In this document: positions 62,681-64,000 of the stretch, in pieces
How positions within the stretch are numbered: the first letter of the stretch is position 1
Layout of the letters: each line of letters starts with the position of its first letter
Assembly (NCBI GenBank): GCA_041660925.1
Contig: JBAZVI010000002.1
Location: 248,001 to 312,000 of the forward strand
DNA length: 64,000 nucleotides
Source: Elusimicrobiota bacterium
GTDB lineage: Bacteria > Elusimicrobiota > Elusimicrobia > UBA1565
Direction: 5' to 3'
Notes under the pieces: model-generated
Databases searched by the model: none
Told to the model about the DNA's origin: nothing
Seen by the model: only the letters and a program-made list of their open reading frames with translations
Made by a program: the position numbers and the translations under genes

Positions 62681-63538
62681 TCAGAGCCCGAGGGCGTCTT
62701 TCTGGAACTGCGGCAGTTGGAAGGCCGCGGAGTGGATCCCCGCGTTGTAGTAGCGGAACTTCAGCCCCGAACGCGCGACGCGCGCGGGACGGAAGCCCTT
62801 GAGGGGGTCGAGGCGGTCGGAGGCGAAGGAGAACGACCAGAGGCCTCCGGGGTAGGTCTGGTTCGAGAAGTTGTAGAAGCGGACCTTGCGGAAGACGGAG
62901 CGCAGGACCTTCGCGAGCCCCCGCTGGGCCTCGGCCTCGTAGAAGGGCGATTCCGCCTGCGAGACGACGACGCCTCCCGGGCGCAGCGCGCGGCGGACGT
63001 CGGAGTAGAACTTCCTCCCGAAGAGCGGAGCGGCCGGCCCGATGGGGTCGGTGGAGTCGACGATGACCGCGTCGAAGCGCTCCCGGGTTCTCGCGACGTA
63101 GCGCACGCCGTCCCCGATGACGACCTGGGCGCGGCGGTCGTCGAGCGCCGCCGCGGTCTGCGGGAGGTGGCGGCGGCAGGCGTCGATGACCAGCCGGTCG
63201 ATCTCCACGAGGACGCAGCGTTCGACGCCCGGATGGCGCAGGACCTCGCGGACGGTGCCGCCGTCGCCTCCCCCGATGACGAGGACGCGCCGCGGGGCCG
63301 GGTGCGTGAAGAGCGGGACGTGGGCGATCATCTCGTGGTAGACCGCTTCGTCGGCCTCGCTGAGCATGACGAGCCCGTCGTTGAGCAGCATGCGCCCGAG
63401 CGCGGTCTCGACGATGGCGACGTCCTGGAAGCGGCTGCGTCCTGAGAAGAGCACGCCCTTCGCGCGGAAGCCCAGCTGCACGCCGGCGCGGTGGCGCTCC
63501 GTCACCCAGAGGTCGGCCGTCGGGCCCGTGGTCTTCAT
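62681..63538 (-). CDS. speE: Polyamine aminopropyltransferase (spermidine synthase)
   Basis: SpeE transfers aminopropyl from decarboxylated SAM to putrescine. The 285-residue protein has FQDVAIVETALGRMLLNDGLVMLSE as separate patches FQDVAIVET and LNDGLVMLSE, YHEMIAHVPLFTHP, VLVIGGGDGGTVREV (SAM site), VEIDRLVID and IVDSTDPIGPA, all typical. ATG 63538 overlaps the speD stop (ATGA), so the two act as a dcSAM-making and dcSAM-using pair. Confidence 0.95.
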   Translation of the reverse strand: MKTTGPTADLWVTERHRAGVQLGFRAKGVLFSGRSRFQDVAIVETALGRMLLNDGLVMLSEADEAVYHEMIAHVPLFTHPAPRRVLVIGGGDGGTVREVLRHPGVERCVLVEIDRLVIDACRRHLPQTAAALDDRRAQVVIGDGVRYVARTRERFDAVIVDSTDPIGPAAPLFGRKFYSDVRRALRPGGVVVSQAESPFYEAEAQRGLAKVLRSVFRKVRFYNFSNQTYPGGLWSFSFASDRLDPLKGFRPARVARSGLKFRYYNAGIHSAAFQLPQFQKDALGL

Positions 63539-64000
63539 CGTCGGAACCTCACTTCGTACGCGGGGCTCGGCTCCTTCTGGGGCCGGTGGAAGCGCTGGTA
63601 GCGGACCTCGTAGCCGCAGCCGAGATACTCGCTGCTCTCCCCGCGGCTCGAGTAGCCCAGACGCGCGGGGACGCCGCTGCGCGCCGGCATCTGGAAGAGG
63701 ACGAGGTCGAAGGTGCGCGGCTCGAAGATGCTGAGGACCTTCTCGAGGGTGTCGCCGTAGGCGCGCGCGCCGAGCGGGACGTTGGTCTCGAAGCTCACGT
63801 AGGAGCCGGACTCCTCGGGGGTCACGTGGACGGTGTAGTACTGGCGGCGCCGGATGGCGTTGAGGGAGTAGCCCATCGGGCGGAAGAGGTGGTCGTCGAC
63901 CTGGAAGCCCGGGAAGATCTCGCGCACGTCGGTGCGGCTCTGGATGTAGGAAAGGTTGTGGCGCGAGCCGGAGCAGAAGATGTCGCGCGCGCGCGGGCTG
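63535..64000 (-). CDS. speD: S-adenosylmethionine decarboxylase, eukaryotic type (5' part outside window)
   Basis: The frame is open to the right edge, so about 155 C-terminal residues are visible. They match the eukaryotic (class 2) AdoMetDC core: REIFPGFQVDDHLFRPMGYSLNAI and YYTVHVTPEESGSYVSFETN, seen here as FPGFQVDD, PMGYSLNAI, VHVTPE and SYVSFETN. The Ser of GYS and His of VHVTPE correspond to human Ser229 and His243, which act in pyruvoyl formation and catalysis. The Glu-Ser cleavage site would be outside the window. It supplies decarboxylated SAM to SpeE. Confidence 0.9.
   Translation of the reverse strand, partial: SPRARDIFCSGSRHNLSYIQSRTDVREIFPGFQVDDHLFRPMGYSLNAIRRRQYYTVHVTPEESGSYVSFETNVPLGARAYGDTLEKVLSIFEPRTFDLVLFQMPARSGVPARLGYSSRGESSEYLGCGYEVRYQRFHRPQKEPSPAYEVRFRR

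Overview
The window is a GC-rich (around 70% by eye), densely coded stretch of a diderm bacterial chromosome. A complete lipopolysaccharide core/transport locus (waaA, heptosyltransferases, lpxK, waaL, gmhB, rfaE1, kdsB, kdsA, lptC-lptA-lptB) shows that it makes an outer membrane with Kdo and heptose. A PorV-like beta-barrel protein, a metalloprotease with a C-terminal sorting-type domain, and membrane proteins with very long Ala/Pro-rich exported N-termini would fit the phylum Elusimicrobiota or a relative. That placement is inferred from gene content only. No phage, insertion sequence, CRISPR array or resistance island was seen.

Layout. 1-8765 (+): end of an unknown gene, a zinc-ribbon membrane protein, uppP, a tandem MscS-like channel, typA, asnB and a glycosyltransferase. 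8893-9723 (-): lgt. 9827-11707 (+): a YfhO-like membrane protein. 11754-12779: two large nested palindromic elements flank a DUF350 gene. 12779-15555 (-): a transglutaminase-like lipoprotein and an SDR enzyme. 15727-21313 (-): an overlapping trio of HEAT-repeat protein, M4/M36-type metalloprotease and PorV-like protein. 21486-21557 (-): tRNA-Arg(TCG) with a near-consensus promoter. 21688-24078 (+): a three-enzyme fusion. 24079-24432: non-coding, with a candidate small RNA. 24433-29659 (-): an envelope-glycan type operon (GT2, radical SAM, methyltransferase, polytopic GT-like protein, small membrane protein). 29811-39572 (+): yebC-ruvC-ruvA-ruvB-spoIID-queA-tgt, then yajC-secD-secF. 39624-60608 (+): the LPS locus with pyrG inside it, feeding CTP to KdsB. 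60758-62671 (+): an MFS protein with a long exported N-terminus. 62681-64000 (-): speE and a eukaryotic-type speD.

Genes are packed by translational coupling: 26 junctions are 4-bp NTGA overlaps (13 ATGA, 11 GTGA, one TTGA, one apparent CTGA). Several transcription units instead start with a TATAAT-like box only 5-9 nt upstream of the start codon and no Shine-Dalgarno, suggesting leaderless mRNAs. Long perfect hairpins fill most gaps and sometimes overlap stop or start codons. The items most worth follow-up are the PorV/metalloprotease/HEAT operon, the shared exported N-terminal module on two unrelated membrane proteins, the nested palindromic elements, the methyltransferase-epimerase-SDR fusion and the heptosyltransferase with a duplicated acceptor domain.
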